Positions 54,846 through 63,289 are shown, counted from the first letter of the stretch. The stretch: 64,000 bases of DNA from Burkholderia sp. HI2500 (GCF_002223055.1 NZ_NKFL01000007.1:992001-1056000); one strand, 5' to 3'. Numbers and translations are program-made. The notes: a model not told the origin generated them from the sequence alone.

Positions 54846-54874
54846 CTTTAATGGCCGCGAACGCGGCGTGTCAA
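54846..54874 (-). promoter_or_regulatory. Sigma70-like promoter of the retron RNA
   Basis: On the minus strand a perfect -35 box TTGACA (54874-54869) is followed after 17 bp by TTAAAG (or after 18 by TAAAGT). The predicted start falls at about 54838, exactly where a1 begins. Its position only 50 bases past the upstream gene suggests that the retron is transcribed independently. Confidence 0.6.
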
Positions 54875-54925
54875 ACCGGGTGGCGATCCGGCGCCACGGC
54901 GACGCGCCGGATCGCGACGCGCAAC

Positions 54926-55498
54926 CTACGCGTGCCGGGAAAACAGCTCGCGGTACGCGATCGGCGGGACGCCGACGCCGGCCATGTTGTTCAGCATCGT
55001 GGCCCAGGTCGCGTTGTCGACGCTGACCGGAAACGACCGCACGCGGTTGGCGAGCAGCCAGAAGGTGCGCGTCATGCCGTTGCTCATCGCGACTTCGTAC
55101 CCGCTTCCCTCGAGCCAGTGGCCGACCGGCGGCAGCGCCACCGGTTCGAGGCGGCCGGCCCGGAACGCGGCGGCGGCCGACGCGTATTTGCTGTCGAGCG
55201 GCATGACGCGGCGCGGCACGCAATCCTGCGAATTCAGTTGCGGAAACGCCGGGCTCGTGCCGAGCCACAGGCCGTAGAACTTTTGAGCGTCGAGATGCAC
55301 GACGAAGCGCTCCGTTTCGGCGGGCGTTGCCGCCATGTAGCAGTCCGCCTGGCCGGGAACGACCACGCGCCACGTCGCGCGCTGCGCGCTCAGGTCGACC
55401 AGCTCGCTCGGCAGCGGCCGCGGCTGGATGGGAGACGGTCGTCCCGCTTCGCGCAGGTCGCGCGCGCGATCGAGTCCGATACGAAGACGTGTCAGCAT
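54926..55498 (-). CDS. Hypothetical protein, probable plasmid fertility-inhibition factor family
   Basis: A 190-residue protein without signal peptide or membrane segment. Features: TWRVVVPGQADCYMAATPAETERFVVHLD in the N-terminal half, FYGLWLGTSPAFPQ, MPLDSKYASAAAAFRAG and the C-terminal block NGMTRTFWLLANRVRSFPV. This arrangement recalls the FiwA/plasmid fertility-inhibition family, which blocks conjugative transfer of other plasmids. The match is from memory of the family style and is moderately sure. GAGGG precedes the start. It lies directly upstream of the retron on the same strand. Confidence 0.55.
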   Translation of the reverse strand: MLTRLRIGLDRARDLREAGRPSPIQPRPLPSELVDLSAQRATWRVVVPGQADCYMAATPAETERFVVHLDAQKFYGLWLGTSPAFPQLNSQDCVPRRVMPLDSKYASAAAAFRAGRLEPVALPPVGHWLEGSGYEVAMSNGMTRTFWLLANRVRSFPVSVDNATWATMLNNMAGVGVPPIAYRELFSRHA

Positions 55499-56158
55499 GG
55501 GCCCTCTATTTCTCTCGTGATTTGTTCGAATGCGTCAGGGGGCGGGCGATTACATCGTCACGTGTTTGCAATCCGTGGGCCCGGTGTCCTGGCGCTCCCG
55601 GTGTGTTCGGGAACTGGCGCAGTGTAGCGTCTTTCCGGGTCGGCAAGAATCAACTCGGCCGGCGTCGACTGCAGCATCGACGGATGTGCGCTGCGCAGTT
55701 CGCACACTGGAAGAACCGCACGCTCGAATGCTGGAACCCTCATGAACGCCCATGCGCTATGCCCGCCACACCATCAACCATCGAATCAATATTCGTCGCC
55801 GATTATTTAAATATCGAAACAATCAAAAAACAAAAACAACAGCCCGCAGAATTCAATGAAATCAAATTCAAACAAAATTATCGAATATGATTAACGATAA
55901 ATTAATACGATTGGCGCCCTCAAAATCAAATAAATAATCTTTGTTGTGCGCCGCAACACCGTGATTCAAAGATCAGCGAGATACGGAGGCGCAGCATGAA
56001 TTACTTCATTCATGCTTGGTCGCAGAGTTTCCCCCTTATCAGGCCACCGTTGATTTCCAGACATTTGTGAATCAGCAATCCGGAAAGACAGTCACGTCTT
56101 CCCGGACGTGACCGACGTCGTCAGATCGCATCGATTCATTCAATACCAAAGGAAAGTC
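55499..56158. other. AT-rich gene-free tract
   Basis: About 660 bases. The part from about 55790 to 56000 is strongly AT-rich (runs such as ATTATTTAAATATCG and repeated CAAA/AAAT words), unlike the rest of the window. No coding frame is convincing. It is probably foreign or a regulatory tract and a natural target for H-NS. The promoter of the small secreted protein should lie at its right end. Confidence 0.5.
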
Positions 56159-56431
56159 ATGAAGAAGATTGCAACCGTGCTGTTTTCAGCACTGATGCTC
56201 GCCTCCACGTGCGCGTCCGCGCAGGCGCTTTGCAAAGCCGGCAAAATCGACAAGATCGAAACCGACACCACCGGCAACCTGCTGGTGACCATTAACGACG
56301 GCGTCTATTCGTTCGGCGCGAAGGAAGTTTATTCAATTATTTACCAGGCCTATTCAGAAAACAGAAATCTGTTTATCTATGGAAACAATTGCGCGAATGG
56401 TTCGCCGGCAACCCGCTTTGCCATTCGTTAA
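56159..56431 (+). CDS. Small secreted protein of unknown function
   Basis: A 90-residue protein with a Sec signal (residues 1-23, cleavage AQA-LCK) and a mature part of about 67 residues with two Cys that could form a disulfide (CKAG near the start and NNCANGS near the end). Codon use is AT-richer than that of its neighbours (TTT, ATT, TAT used freely), suggesting recent transfer. AAAGGAAA lies 7 bases before the ATG. No family recognised. Confidence 0.65.
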   Translation: MKKIATVLFSALMLASTCASAQALCKAGKIDKIETDTTGNLLVTINDGVYSFGAKEVYSIIYQAYSENRNLFIYGNNCANGSPATRFAIR

Positions 56432-56618
56432 TCGACCTTAAACGCTCGACGATCATCAATACGTCGAGCACGGGGCTGGATTGACATTCTGAATCCGGCG
56501 CCATCGCGGGCTGGGGTGTCGGCGTTGCGCGTCATGACGCCCGGCCCGCCCCCTCCCGTTCCGGTCCCCATGGAGCAGCCGTGCTTGCCGCTATAAGCCA
56601 AACGTTGTCGGGTATTTT

Positions 56619-56790
56619 TCATCCCGACCACCTCGGGCGCCCGCCGGCCCGTAGTTCACCATGCAACTCGATGCCGGACATCCCCGGCATGCAGACATCC
56701 GCAATCAAAAACGCGATGTCGCGAACGTGGGCAGAATCGAGAGGCGGCCGGGCCGAATCGAATGTATTCACGCGCCACCCCGACGAACGC
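56619..56790 (-). pseudogene. Remnant of a FixJ/NarL-type response-regulator receiver domain
   Basis: On the minus strand a single frame reads GFRRSSGWRVNTFDSA, then VRDIAFLIADVCMPGMSGIE, the phosphoacceptor region of a receiver domain (D in LIADV). The N-terminal part of the domain (the acidic DDD box) is missing, and the frame stops soon after the phosphoacceptor loop. It begins right behind the LysR terminator. Only about 50 residues survive. Confidence 0.65.
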
Positions 56791-56796
56791 CGAAAG

Positions 56797-56810
56797 CCCG
56801 CGATCGCGGG
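56797..56810 (-). terminator. Intrinsic-type terminator of the LysR gene
   Basis: CCCGCGATCGCGGG is a 14-nt perfect palindrome only 4 bases past the LysR stop, followed on the minus strand by CTTTCG. It is a compact hairpin with a short T stretch. Confidence 0.5.
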
Positions 56811-56813
56811 AAA

Positions 56814-57737
56814 CTACCGCAGAAACGGCGCCAGCGTGTCGGAAGCCTCGGAGAACCGCTGCTCGAGGAAGTCGAGCAAGGTGCGCACGCGTGGCGCCAT
56901 ATAAAGCGTTCGTTGAAACAGCGCGTTCACCGGCACGTCCGGGCAGCGCCACTCCTGCAGGAGCAGCTTGAGCCGCCCGGCCTGAAGATCGGCGCCGATG
57001 TCCCAGATCGATTTCATGGCCACCCCGCGCCCCTCGATCGCCCATTCGCGGGCAAGCGCACCATCATTGGTCTGACGGGAACGGTCGAGCGGCGCGGTGA
57101 ACGACGCGGTCTCCCCGTCGCGCGCGAAACGCCAGTTGTTCGCCGCGCCGGCCGCGGAAGAAAGGACGATGCATCGATGCTCACGCAAATCGTCGGGATG
57201 GCTCGGCATGCCGTGCTCGGCGATGTAGTCGGGCGACGCGCAAAGCGCGCGGCGATTGTCGGCCATGCGCTTGGCGACCATCGCGCTGTCCGCCGGCACG
57301 CCGAACCGGATCGCGAGATCGATGTCGTCCTGCAGCAGGTGTGACAGTGAATCCGAGAGCACGAGCGTCAGTGTGACGTTCGGATGGCGTTCGTTGAATT
57401 CGTCGAGCCATCGACGCAGCACGGTGCGCCCGAAATCGGAGGTGGCCGATACGCGCAACGCCCCGCTCACCGATGCACGTCCGGCCTGCAACGCCGCGCG
57501 CGCATCTTCCAGCGTTTGCAGTGCATGCTGGCAATGGACGAGATACAGACGACCTTCATCCGTGAGGCGCAGCTTGCGGGTCGAACGCTCGAACAGCTGC
57601 GTGTGGAGTTCTCCCTCGAGCTTGACGAGCCGGGCGCTCGCCGCCGCAGGGGACAGTCCGAGCTTTCTGCCTGCCGCCGAAAGACTGCCCTGGCCTGCTG
57701 CTTCGACGAAAAGACGAATGTCACCGAGATTGTCCAT
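56814..57737 (-). CDS. LysR-family transcriptional regulator
   Basis: A 307-residue LTTR: N-terminal winged helix-turn-helix (FVEAAGQGSLSAAGRKLGLSPAAASARLVKLEGELHTQLFERSTRKLRLTDEG, residues ~11-62), then the two-lobe effector domain (GALRVSATSDFGR and DLAIRFGVPADSAMVAKRMADNRRALCASPDY). The start gives the normal family N-terminus, MDNLGDIRLF; the frame is open further 5'. It is in the same direction as the SnoaL-like gene upstream, 120 bases apart, and may control it or the MFS exporter. Effector unknown. Confidence 0.88.
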   Translation of the reverse strand: MDNLGDIRLFVEAAGQGSLSAAGRKLGLSPAAASARLVKLEGELHTQLFERSTRKLRLTDEGRLYLVHCQHALQTLEDARAALQAGRASVSGALRVSATSDFGRTVLRRWLDEFNERHPNVTLTLVLSDSLSHLLQDDIDLAIRFGVPADSAMVAKRMADNRRALCASPDYIAEHGMPSHPDDLREHRCIVLSSAAGAANNWRFARDGETASFTAPLDRSRQTNDGALAREWAIEGRGVAMKSIWDIGADLQAGRLKLLLQEWRCPDVPVNALFQRTLYMAPRVRTLLDFLEQRFSEASDTLAPFLR

Positions 57738-57860
57738 GGTCGCGTCACGCGAAAAGAGTGTTGGGTCGTGCCGCGCGATGCGCCGCGAAGGCCCGGGCAT
57801 GGTAACGCGATGCGGACGGACGAAGAAAAGGCCGATTGGCACGATCGGCCCCCGGCCCGC

Positions 57861-58418
57861 TTACTTGGCGACCACGCCGAGCTGTTGCAGGAACGTCAGG
57901 TTGTCTTCGAGATGCCAGTTGTCGGTGATCTTGCCGTCGCGAATGCGATAGATGTCCGTGGCGATGAAGTCGACTACCTGCCCCTTCCCCTGCACGCCGT
58001 TGAAGGTGCCGGTGAAGTGACCGGTGAAGTGCAGATGGGTGACGACGCGGTCGCCGGCGACGATCATCTGTTCGACTTCGGCGTGGACGTCCGGCACGGC
58101 GCGATGGAAGCCTTTCGATGCAGCCAGCGGCCCGGCGATGCCCTGCGGCCGACCGGCGGGCAAGGTGCGGTCCGTGAAATCGGCCGCCAGCGCCTCGCGG
58201 GCCTGGGCCTCGTCGCCCGTGCTCCAGAAGGTGTCGTAAAGACGTGCCGCGCGAATCTGTTGCTCGGCCTGCTGCTTCGAGAGGTTCTTGTCGACGATCA
58301 GCGTTTTCGGCTGCACGAGATCGTCGCCGGTCGCGGCGACGGCAGGCAACGCGGCAGCAGCGGCGGCGGCGGCCAGCGCGATGCGGGAAACGGCGGAAAG
58401 GACGGTGCGGGTTTTCAT
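57861..58418 (-). CDS. Secreted SnoaL-like polyketide-cyclase/ester-cyclase fold protein
   Basis: A 185-residue protein with a Sec signal (~1-30, Ala-rich, cleavage AVA-ATG). The mature domain has SnoaL/NTF2-like landmarks: FHRAVPDVHAEVEQMIVAGDRVVTHLHFTGHFTG and DIYRIRDGKITDNWHLEDN. Such proteins act as small hydrolases or cyclases; this one is probably periplasmic. AAGGAG lies 7 bases before the ATG. It lies between the MFS exporter and the LysR gene in the same direction. Confidence 0.82.
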   Translation of the reverse strand: MKTRTVLSAVSRIALAAAAAAAALPAVAATGDDLVQPKTLIVDKNLSKQQAEQQIRAARLYDTFWSTGDEAQAREALAADFTDRTLPAGRPQGIAGPLAASKGFHRAVPDVHAEVEQMIVAGDRVVTHLHFTGHFTGTFNGVQGKGQVVDFIATDIYRIRDGKITDNWHLEDNLTFLQQLGVVAK

Positions 58419-58490
58419 GACGGGCTCCTTGAGTGTGTACGCGATGCTCGATGAACGGATTGAATCCGGCAGTAGTGCGACTTGGGTCAT

Positions 58491-59672
58491 TCAGGCTGGA
58501 AAGCGGGCGGTGCGATTCGCTTGTGCGGTCTCGCGTCGATCAAGCCGGGACGCGAAAGCGGTCACCGCAATCGCCATCAGCGTCAACGCGGCGGCCACGA
58601 GCGGCAGCGTGTCGAGTGCCTGCCCGTGCGAAAGCGCCATGCCGCCGAGCCATGCCCCCATCGCATTCCCCACGTTGAATGCGCCGATGTTGAGCGTCGA
58701 TGCGAGGTTCGGTGCGCTCGCGGCCTTGCTCAGCACGCGCATCTGCAGGCCCGGGACCGTCGCAAATGCCGCGACGCCCCAGACGAAAATCGTCAGGACC
58801 GATGCCACGGGGTGATGCATGGTGCGACTGAACACCACCATGATCGCGACCAGCACGACGAACACGCCCGTCAGCGCCCGCATCACGCCGCGATCAGCAA
58901 GCTTGCCGCCGAGCGCATTGCCGATGGCCAGACCGATGCCGAACAGCACGAGAATCTTCGTCACGCCGCTCGGCGCGAATCCGCTCGCCTGTTCGAGCAC
59001 GGGGGTGATGTAGGTGAACACCACGAACATGCCGCCAAAGCCGAGCACGGTCATCAACAGTGCGAGCCAAACCTGCGGGTGCTTGAGCACGCCTACTTCG
59101 TGCGCAAGGCTCGCGGGTTGCGCTTCGCGCGTGTTCGGCACGAGCGTCACGAGGGCCAGCGCGGCGAGCACGCCTGCGCCGGCGACGGACCAGAATGCGG
59201 CACGCCAGCCGAGCATCTGGCCGATGAAGGTGCCGAGCGGCACGCCGAGCACGTTGGCGAGCGCAAGACCGGTAAACATCAATGCGACGGCGCTCGCGCG
59301 CTTGTCCTGCGACACGAGCGACGCGGCAACGACCGACCCGATGCCGAAGAACGAGCCATGCGCGAACGACGTGACGACGCGGGCGATCATGAGGCTCGTG
59401 TAGCCCGGCGCGACCGCGCACAGAACATTGCCGACGATGAAGATTCCCATCAGCAGCAGAAGCGCCCACTTGCGCGGCATCCGGCTCGTGAGGACGGCGA
59501 GCAGCGGCGCGCCCACGGCGACGCCCAGCGCATAGCCGCTCACGAGCAGCCCCGCCGACGGGATGGAAACGGAAAGCGACTGCGCGACATCGGGCAGGAT
59601 GCCCATGATGACGAATTCCGTGGTGCCGATCGCAAAAGCGCTCAGGGCCAGCGCGAGAATGGGAAGTGGCAT
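58491..59672 (-). CDS. AraJ-like MFS exporter
   Basis: A 393-residue MFS transporter with twelve helices. Landmarks of the AraJ/sugar-efflux group are ALALSAFAIGTTEFVIMGILPDVA (start), GAPLLAVLTSRMPRKWALLLLMGIFIVGN (loop 2-3) and FAHGSFFGIGSVVAA. It probably exports sugars, drugs or arabinose-like compounds. A LysR-site-like element (59739-59784) lies 67 bp upstream of its start. Confidence 0.87.
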   Translation of the reverse strand: MPLPILALALSAFAIGTTEFVIMGILPDVAQSLSVSIPSAGLLVSGYALGVAVGAPLLAVLTSRMPRKWALLLLMGIFIVGNVLCAVAPGYTSLMIARVVTSFAHGSFFGIGSVVAASLVSQDKRASAVALMFTGLALANVLGVPLGTFIGQMLGWRAAFWSVAGAGVLAALALVTLVPNTREAQPASLAHEVGVLKHPQVWLALLMTVLGFGGMFVVFTYITPVLEQASGFAPSGVTKILVLFGIGLAIGNALGGKLADRGVMRALTGVFVVLVAIMVVFSRTMHHPVASVLTIFVWGVAAFATVPGLQMRVLSKAASAPNLASTLNIGAFNVGNAMGAWLGGMALSHGQALDTLPLVAAALTLMAIAVTAFASRLDRRETAQANRTARFPA

Positions 59673-59738
59673 GGCTGTCTCCGGGAAAGCGGCAGAGCCG
59701 CAGGGGATGTGCAGCGATTCTGCTTGCCACCGTGCGGA

Positions 59739-59784
59739 TTGATAATTGGCCTCCGTCTTGAATCATTTTCAAGCCAGACAAGAA
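59739..59784. promoter_or_regulatory. LysR-site-like element, copy 1
   Basis: This stretch contains TTGAATCATTTTCAA (59758-59772), an inverted repeat TTGAA-N5-TTCAA of the T-N11-A type that LysR proteins bind. It stands upstream of the AraJ-like exporter. The block shares 35 of 46 bases with the one at 63750-63795, with the palindrome at the same offset of 19. Confidence 0.55.
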
Positions 59785-59824
59785 AATCAACGCAAGGGGC
59801 GGCGCGTGCTTGATCAGCACTCCA

Positions 59825-60280
59825 TCATTCGTCGCCGGTCAACGCGCCGATCAGCGCGCGCACGCGAGCAGGCCTCGTACGCGAGCCAGGCATCACGAGA
59901 TTGACGGGCAGCGGCGCGGGGCGACGGGTCGGCAACACTTCAACGAGCGTGCCGCTGCGCAGGTGGAGTTTGGCGAGAAACGCGGGGAACTTGTGCGAGG
60001 CCCGCGCCAAGCGCGGCGGCTTCGACGAGCGCTTCACCGTGGTTGATGCGGAAGCGGGCCTCGATGGTCAGCGTGACCGTTCGCCCGTGTTCGACGAACT
60101 CGATTGGCCGATCACGGCCCGTGATTGGTATGCGAAACGCAATGAGGCGATGCTTTCGCAAATCGCCAACCGAACGAATCGTCGGATTGGCCGCCAGGGA
60201 ATCCGGATGCGCGCACAGGATCAGCGCCGCTTCGCCGATGCGACGGGAGACAAGCGAAGCGTCGTCGAGCGCCTTCGCAC
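59825..60280 (-). pseudogene. LysR-type regulator remnant
   Basis: Read on the minus strand from about 60270, one frame gives LDDASLVSRRIGEAALILCA, HPDSLAANPTIRSVGDLRKH, then FRIPITGRDRPIEF, clear LysR effector-domain sequence. The frame shifts near 59975 and continues as PAFLAKLHLRSGTLVEVLP to a stop at 59825. The helix-turn-helix and the first lobe are missing. The 5' boundary coincides with a perfect 14-bp inverted repeat. Confidence 0.65.
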
Positions 60281-60304
60281 GATCGCACCGGTGCGAAGGC
60301 GCTC
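60267..60304. repeat. 14-bp perfect inverted repeat at the LysR breakpoint
   Basis: GAGCGCCTTCGCAC (60267-60280) and GTGCGAAGGCGCTC (60291-60304) flank the 10 bases GATCGCACCG. The left arm is inside the LysR remnant, the right arm lies just before the deacetylase stop codon. It could be a rearrangement scar or act as a terminator for the deacetylase. Confidence 0.6.
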
Positions 60305-60314
60305 GGGCAGCCCG

Positions 60315-61361
60315 CTAGATCGTCTCGCTTTCGCGCACCGTAATCGGGCTTTGCAGCACGAACCGCGCAATGTCGTCCTTGCGCATGAACGCAACGCCGG
60401 GATGGCTCTTTGCATGACGCAGGAACGCGTCCCATGCACGCGTCATCTGCGGCGTGCCGCTGATACGGTCATGCGCGCTGATCGACATCATGCGCCGACG
60501 CGTACCCGCTTCCTCGTACAACTGATCAAAATCGAACTTGATCTGTTCGAGGAACTTGTCCGGCGAGTAATTCCGGCCCTCCACCAGCAGGATGTCGTTA
60601 TTGCGCAGCGTATACGGAATCACGACGAAATCCTTGCCGTTGACCTTTTCGATGAACGGCTCGTCGCGGCTCGTATCATCGATGTGATACACGTAGCCCA
60701 GCTCCTGCAGCAGCGACAGCGTGTTCGGCCCGCGTCGCAGCCAGTTCGCGTTGTAGCCGATCGGACGTTGGCCCGTCACCTCCTCCACCATCGATCGCGC
60801 CTGGATCAGAAACTCGCGTTCCTGCGGTCGCGACATCGCATACTGCGAGTTCCACGTCGGCCCATGGCCCGACGCTTCGTGGCCGCGCGCCACGATTTCG
60901 CGCGCCACCTGCGGATGCCGCTTCGCCGCCTCGCCGATCATGTGACTCGTCACCTTCACGTCATGCCGATCCCACAGATCCAGCATTCGGGGAATGCCCT
61001 CGCGATACCCGTACGCAAACCATGCTTGCGCGGCAAGATCGGCGGGCACGCTCGCCGGGAAATCGACTTTCGGAAACGGATTGTCGGCGCCCTTTGGCGG
61101 CTGTCCGCCCGCCTCGAACTGCATCGAGATCGAAATGACCAGCCGTGCACCGTTCGGCCAGAATTCACCCTGCACGGGCGCGGCTACCGGGATCGATCGG
61201 GGGCTGCCCGTTTGCGCACCGGCCTGGGGGGATTGAAGCATCGCACCGACGGCGAACGCGCCCGCGCCGATTCCGGCCTGGGTCAGGAAGGAACGGCGCG
61301 TCGGTTGATCGGGTGCCTGCTCGGCCGGATCGCGATCCACGTGATCGATTTGAATTGCCAT
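60315..61361 (-). CDS. Tat-exported polysaccharide deacetylase (PuuE-like)
   Basis: A 348-residue protein. A twin-arginine signal lies near residues 25-50 (TRRSFLTQAGIGAGAFAVGAML), so it is folded before export. The NodB-type domain follows (RHDVKVTSHMIGEAAKRHPQVAREIVARGHEASGHGPTW), with the His-rich metal motif G-H-E-A-S-G-H. It resembles the PuuE/allantoinase-like branch, which acts on allantoin or chitin-like amides. AGGAGA lies about 8 bases before the ATG; the frame is open to 61556, without support. It sits alone among gene remnants. Confidence 0.85.
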   Translation of the reverse strand: MAIQIDHVDRDPAEQAPDQPTRRSFLTQAGIGAGAFAVGAMLQSPQAGAQTGSPRSIPVAAPVQGEFWPNGARLVISISMQFEAGGQPPKGADNPFPKVDFPASVPADLAAQAWFAYGYREGIPRMLDLWDRHDVKVTSHMIGEAAKRHPQVAREIVARGHEASGHGPTWNSQYAMSRPQEREFLIQARSMVEEVTGQRPIGYNANWLRRGPNTLSLLQELGYVYHIDDTSRDEPFIEKVNGKDFVVIPYTLRNNDILLVEGRNYSPDKFLEQIKFDFDQLYEEAGTRRRMMSISAHDRISGTPQMTRAWDAFLRHAKSHPGVAFMRKDDIARFVLQSPITVRESETI

Positions 61362-61577
61362 GGACAATCTCCTCATGACGCGCAAGCGCGTCGCTCGCAC
61401 CGCAACGCGATGCATGATGAACGGGTATGGAATGTCACGCAGATTGGTGCGCGTACAACCCATTTTCGGAAAACGGTCCCGCTTTGAAAATGGGCTTTGA
61501 AATGAATAGACTTTCAATCCAGGCCAAAAAATCGGTGTTCCATCCGGATATGGCAAGCCCGCTCGGCCTACCGCGCT

Positions 61578-61790
61578 TCAATGCGTCGATACCCTTCGAT
61601 AAACGACGGTGATCGCCATCGCATCGTGATGGCGATCCTTCAACCATCCGAACACGATCGGCCCCGCAAAACCCGTCAGGTTTCCGAAGCAATTGATCGT
61701 CGCGATCCCCGCCGCCGCGGCCGCGCCGGTCATTCTCATGGTCGGCAGGTGCCGGAAAAGCGGCAATCGGTGCGATCGACACGTACGCAC
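61578..61790 (-). pseudogene. MFS transporter remnant (anion:cation symporter type)
   Basis: The minus-strand frame reads GAAAAAGIATINCFGNLTGF followed by AGPIVFGWLKDR, which is the helix-11 region of the ACS/phthalate-permease MFS group. About 50 residues remain; the rest of the transporter is gone. Confidence 0.55.
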
Positions 61791-61801
61791 GATCGCTCGT
61801 C

Positions 61802-62236
61802 ATGCCGACGATATCGGCCCTGCTCTCACGACACCCGCAGTTGTACGTGTCCGTTCAAGCACTCCCGGCTGCGGCGATCGATCAGGGGCTGGTGGAAAAT
61901 GAACTGGACGTCGGCGTGTCGCTCTCCCATCTGTCGCATGCGGACGTCCAGCAGAGAACGTTGTGCATCGAACGGCTGGCGCGGGTGCGTCGATCCGCCA
62001 GTCGCAAGGTCCGGAAGACCGCCAGCCTGCGGGAAGTGGCGACGACGATCGCGGACGATGGCCTGTCGCGCATCACCGCGGCGCGCTGGCGTCGCGGCAA
62101 GACCTTCACGCCTGCCAAGGAGCGTTTTGTAGAAGTGCTGTCGCGAACGATCCGCTCGTCCGGCCTCGACATGCCGGACAACGATTCGGTACGCACATCG
62201 GAGCCATCGCGGCCTGCGGGCACCAGAAAGCGCTAA
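61802..62236 (+). pseudogene. LysR-type regulator remnant with internal deletion
   Basis: A plus-strand frame of 144 codons. Its first half is LysR first-lobe sequence (MPTISALLSRHPQLYVSVQA, then IDQGLVENELDVGVSLSHL). Near residue 60 it jumps to the end of an LTTR second lobe (ARWRRGKTFTPAKERFVEVL). The middle of the effector domain and the DNA-binding domain are absent. It may still be translated but cannot be a normal regulator. Confidence 0.5.
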
Positions 62237-62400
62237 CGGCATCCTGAATACGCGTGCGCCCCGAAACGGAGGCGGCGCAGACGCTCATGCTCGCCCGTGC
62301 ACCCGGGATCATCCGGCGCCGCACACGGCACGCGGAATTCGGGCACGGGCGCTCGGACAACGGCGACGCATCGCGGTTCGACCTTCAACCAACCCGGCCG

Positions 62401-63111
62401 CTACGCGATCGCACCGCCACCGTCGACCAGCACCGTCGAGCCGGTCGCGTACGGGGTCGACGCGAGGTAGAACACGGCGTTCGCAACGTCCTCGGGTTGA
62501 CCGACACGGCCGGCCGGCAAGCGCGCCGCGGCGCCTTCGTACATCCTGTCCCGCGCCTGCGCATCGAGCTTCGACCAGAGCGGCGTCGCGATCAGGCCCG
62601 GGGATACCGTATTCACCCGCACGGGCGACAGCTCGAGCGCCAGACCCCGCGCCAGCGATTCGAGCGCCGCGTTGATCGCGCCTTGCAGGACCGAGGTCTT
62701 GCTCGGCCGCACGCTCAGGAAGCCCGACACGAACGTCATCGATCCGCCCTGCCGAATGCGTACGGCCCGCGCGACGCGATAGGCGCCCCAGAACTTGCTG
62801 TCCATCGCCGCGTAGGCATCGGCGAGCGCGAGACCACGCACCGGCCCCGTGGGTGTCTGAGCGGCCGACACGACAACGTGGTCGAATTCGCCCGCCGATT
62901 CGAAAAATGCACGTACGCTCGTGTCGTCGGTCGTGTCCGTCACACCGGTTCGCACGCCGTGACCGATCCTCGCTGCGCTCGCCGCCAGTTTGGCCGCGTC
63001 GCGCGACGCGATCGTCACGCTCGCCCCGGCCGCCGCAAAGGCCCGCGCGGCCGCTTCGCCGATCCCGGAGCTTCCGCCGACCACCAGCACGTCTTGCCCA
63101 TCGAATTTCAT
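62401..63111 (-). CDS. Atypical short-chain dehydrogenase/reductase
   Basis: A 236-residue SDR with an intact nucleotide-binding motif GGSSGIGEAAARAF (12-25), the N-A-G position as VVSAAQ, Ser129 in FVSGFLS and the VNTVSPGLIATPLW segment. The Tyr and Lys of the catalytic Y-x-x-x-K are missing: the aligned stretch reads S-V-L-Q-G-A-I-N (140-147). GGAGG lies 9 bases before the ATG. It may be a redox-inactive or mechanistically altered member. It is in line with the glyoxalase gene. Confidence 0.82.
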   Translation of the reverse strand: MKFDGQDVLVVGGSSGIGEAAARAFAAAGASVTIASRDAAKLAASAARIGHGVRTGVTDTTDDTSVRAFFESAGEFDHVVVSAAQTPTGPVRGLALADAYAAMDSKFWGAYRVARAVRIRQGGSMTFVSGFLSVRPSKTSVLQGAINAALESLARGLALELSPVRVNTVSPGLIATPLWSKLDAQARDRMYEGAAARLPAGRVGQPEDVANAVFYLASTPYATGSTVLVDGGGAIA

Positions 63112-63289
63112 CGTTCGCTTCCTCCGATCAAAAGCGTGCTCGCGAGCGTGAAGCCGCGCCCGTCGCACGCACCAAATGTTCTGAATACCGCTTGCGGCCA
63201 AGGATGGCCGGCCGCCACGCCGAATCGCCGCTGTCGCCGGCGAAGCCGGCAAGCGTCATGGGTTTCGCGAGACGATTCGGCAGATCCGG

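Noticed and set aside
63236..63250. GCCGGC-GAA-GCCGGC as a special element
   Set aside because: A short hairpin built from a very common GC-rich hexamer; it could be a weak terminator but nothing more is supported.
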